NCBI GenBank assembly: GCA_964383905.1
Contig: CAYLJO010000163.1
Location: 1 to 14,258, forward strand
From: CAYLJO01 sp964383905
Lineage (GTDB): Bacteria > Acidobacteriota > Blastocatellia > Pyrinomonadales > Pyrinomonadaceae
Direction of reading: 5' to 3'
Length of the DNA: 14,258 nt
Part shown: positions 13,838-14,258 of the stretch, in pieces
How the letters are laid out: the number at the start of each line of letters is the position of its first letter
Position numbering within the stretch: the first letter of the stretch is position 1
The notes under the pieces: model-generated
What the model was told of the DNA's origin: nothing
Database searches by the model: none
Seen by the model: the letters and a program-made list of their open reading frames with translations, nothing else
Position numbers and translations under genes: made by a program

Positions 13838-14181
13838 GCTTTCATCAAACCAAACAGGGCATCCGGTTCACCATCTCAGAAGCCGCGCGCCGCGAAGTCT
13901 TAGATCGTCTGCTGCGATTGAATCACGAACGCTACAAAGAGGAAGTCGCCGCCGGTCTGCACGACAAAGGCACGAAGAAAAAGAAAGCCTCAACCAAACC
14001 GAAGAAAGGCTCAAAGAAGCTGCGCCAGCCTGACGCAGCGTCCGCGAAATCCGAAGATACACTTGGAGACGGCAAACTCTTCGACCACGAACGGCAGAGC
14101 AACCTTTTCCGAACCAGCTTATCATCACAGCGAGCGGCGCAAGCAATTATCGAATTTCGGCTTTCATTCGGAGACAGATGA
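13838..14181 (+). pseudogene. C-terminal fragment, possibly of a DNA methyltransferase
   Basis: Plus strand encodes HGFHQTKQGIRFTISEAARR, EVLDRLLRLNHERYKEEVAA and GLHDKG, followed by a very basic KKKKASTKPKKGSKK linker and a tail ending EFRLSFGDR. The helical RLLxLNHxRYxEEVAAGLHDK block is one I associate with the C-terminus of large N6-adenine methylases of Eco57I type, but no catalytic motif (NPPY or similar) is present in this window, so the assignment is tentative. It opens without a start codon about 75 bases after the TauE stop and should be read as a remnant. It could belong to a restriction or phage-defence locus that was lost or lies elsewhere. Confidence 0.4.
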
Positions 14182-14217
14182 GGTAAAATCCTGTGATAGA
14201 AGTTCTCGTGTTTTACC
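14182..14217. terminator. Possible hairpin after the methyltransferase-like fragment
   Basis: GGTAAAA (14182-14188) and its complement TTTTACC (14211-14217) bracket a 22-base loop directly after the stop codon. The stem is A/T-rich and weak and there is no strong T run, so terminator function is uncertain. Confidence 0.25.
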
Positions 14218-14258
14218 AATTAGGTTGAATTGAAGCGGTCAGATCGGGGATGCTTGTG

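Noticed and set aside
1253..14181. A DISARM-like or other SNF2-plus-methylase defence system
   Set aside because: The SNF2 gene and the methylase-like fragment lie 9 kb apart in opposite directions with mobile debris between, and the other components are absent.
1..14258. CRISPR array, tRNA or rRNA genes, riboswitches
   Set aside because: No regularly spaced repeats and no recognisable cloverleaf, rRNA core or riboswitch sequence were found by reading; a covariance search could not be run.

Overview
The window is about 14 kb of GC-rich bacterial DNA in which intact minus-strand operons sit between fragments of many different mobile elements. No rRNA, tRNA or housekeeping gene is present to fix the taxon. 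The gene styles (SNF2/SWIM pair, HigBA, DUF3309, PilZ, and large serine recombinases carrying extra domains) would suit a soil bacterium such as an Acidobacteriota member, but that is only a weak inference.

Positions 1-5600 hold a broken serine recombinase at the left edge, then a compact minus-strand operon: SNF2-family helicase, a CcbP-like small protein and a SWIM zinc-finger protein. Just upstream on the same strand is a HigBA-type toxin-antitoxin pair. Its toxin reading frame appears shifted near the C-terminus, and its promoter places transcription at or next to the GTG start.

Positions 5600-9010 hold a truncated IS110-type transposase with an in-frame stop, then a second minus-strand operon read from 9008 down to about 6425. 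It encodes a small basic protein, a DUF3309 membrane peptide, a PilZ protein and several unrecognised small proteins linked by overlaps or gaps of 0 to 4 bases. An IS200/IS605 element splits one of these genes. Both ends carry TTGAT, and removing 6901-7628 restores a 60-residue reading frame exactly, so the element boundary can be read at base level. Its TnpA has Pro in place of the second His of the HUH motif.

Positions 9017-13161 are nested mobile-element debris. An IS6-family fragment is broken at the 3' end of a 5'-truncated group II intron (maturase X domain, HNH nuclease, domains V and VI all visible). The intron is in turn joined to an IS3-family DDE fragment. Next comes a two-gene module of a large serine recombinase with an upstream coupled partner protein, and then the C-terminal tail of another IS3-type transposase.

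Positions 13170-14258 hold the C-terminal part of a TauE/SafE permease and a short C-terminal piece of what may be a DNA methyltransferase. Both lack their N-termini. Overall this looks like an insertion-rich accessory region in which the helicase operon, the toxin-antitoxin pair and the small-protein operon are the coherent survivors. I see no CRISPR array and no complete restriction system.
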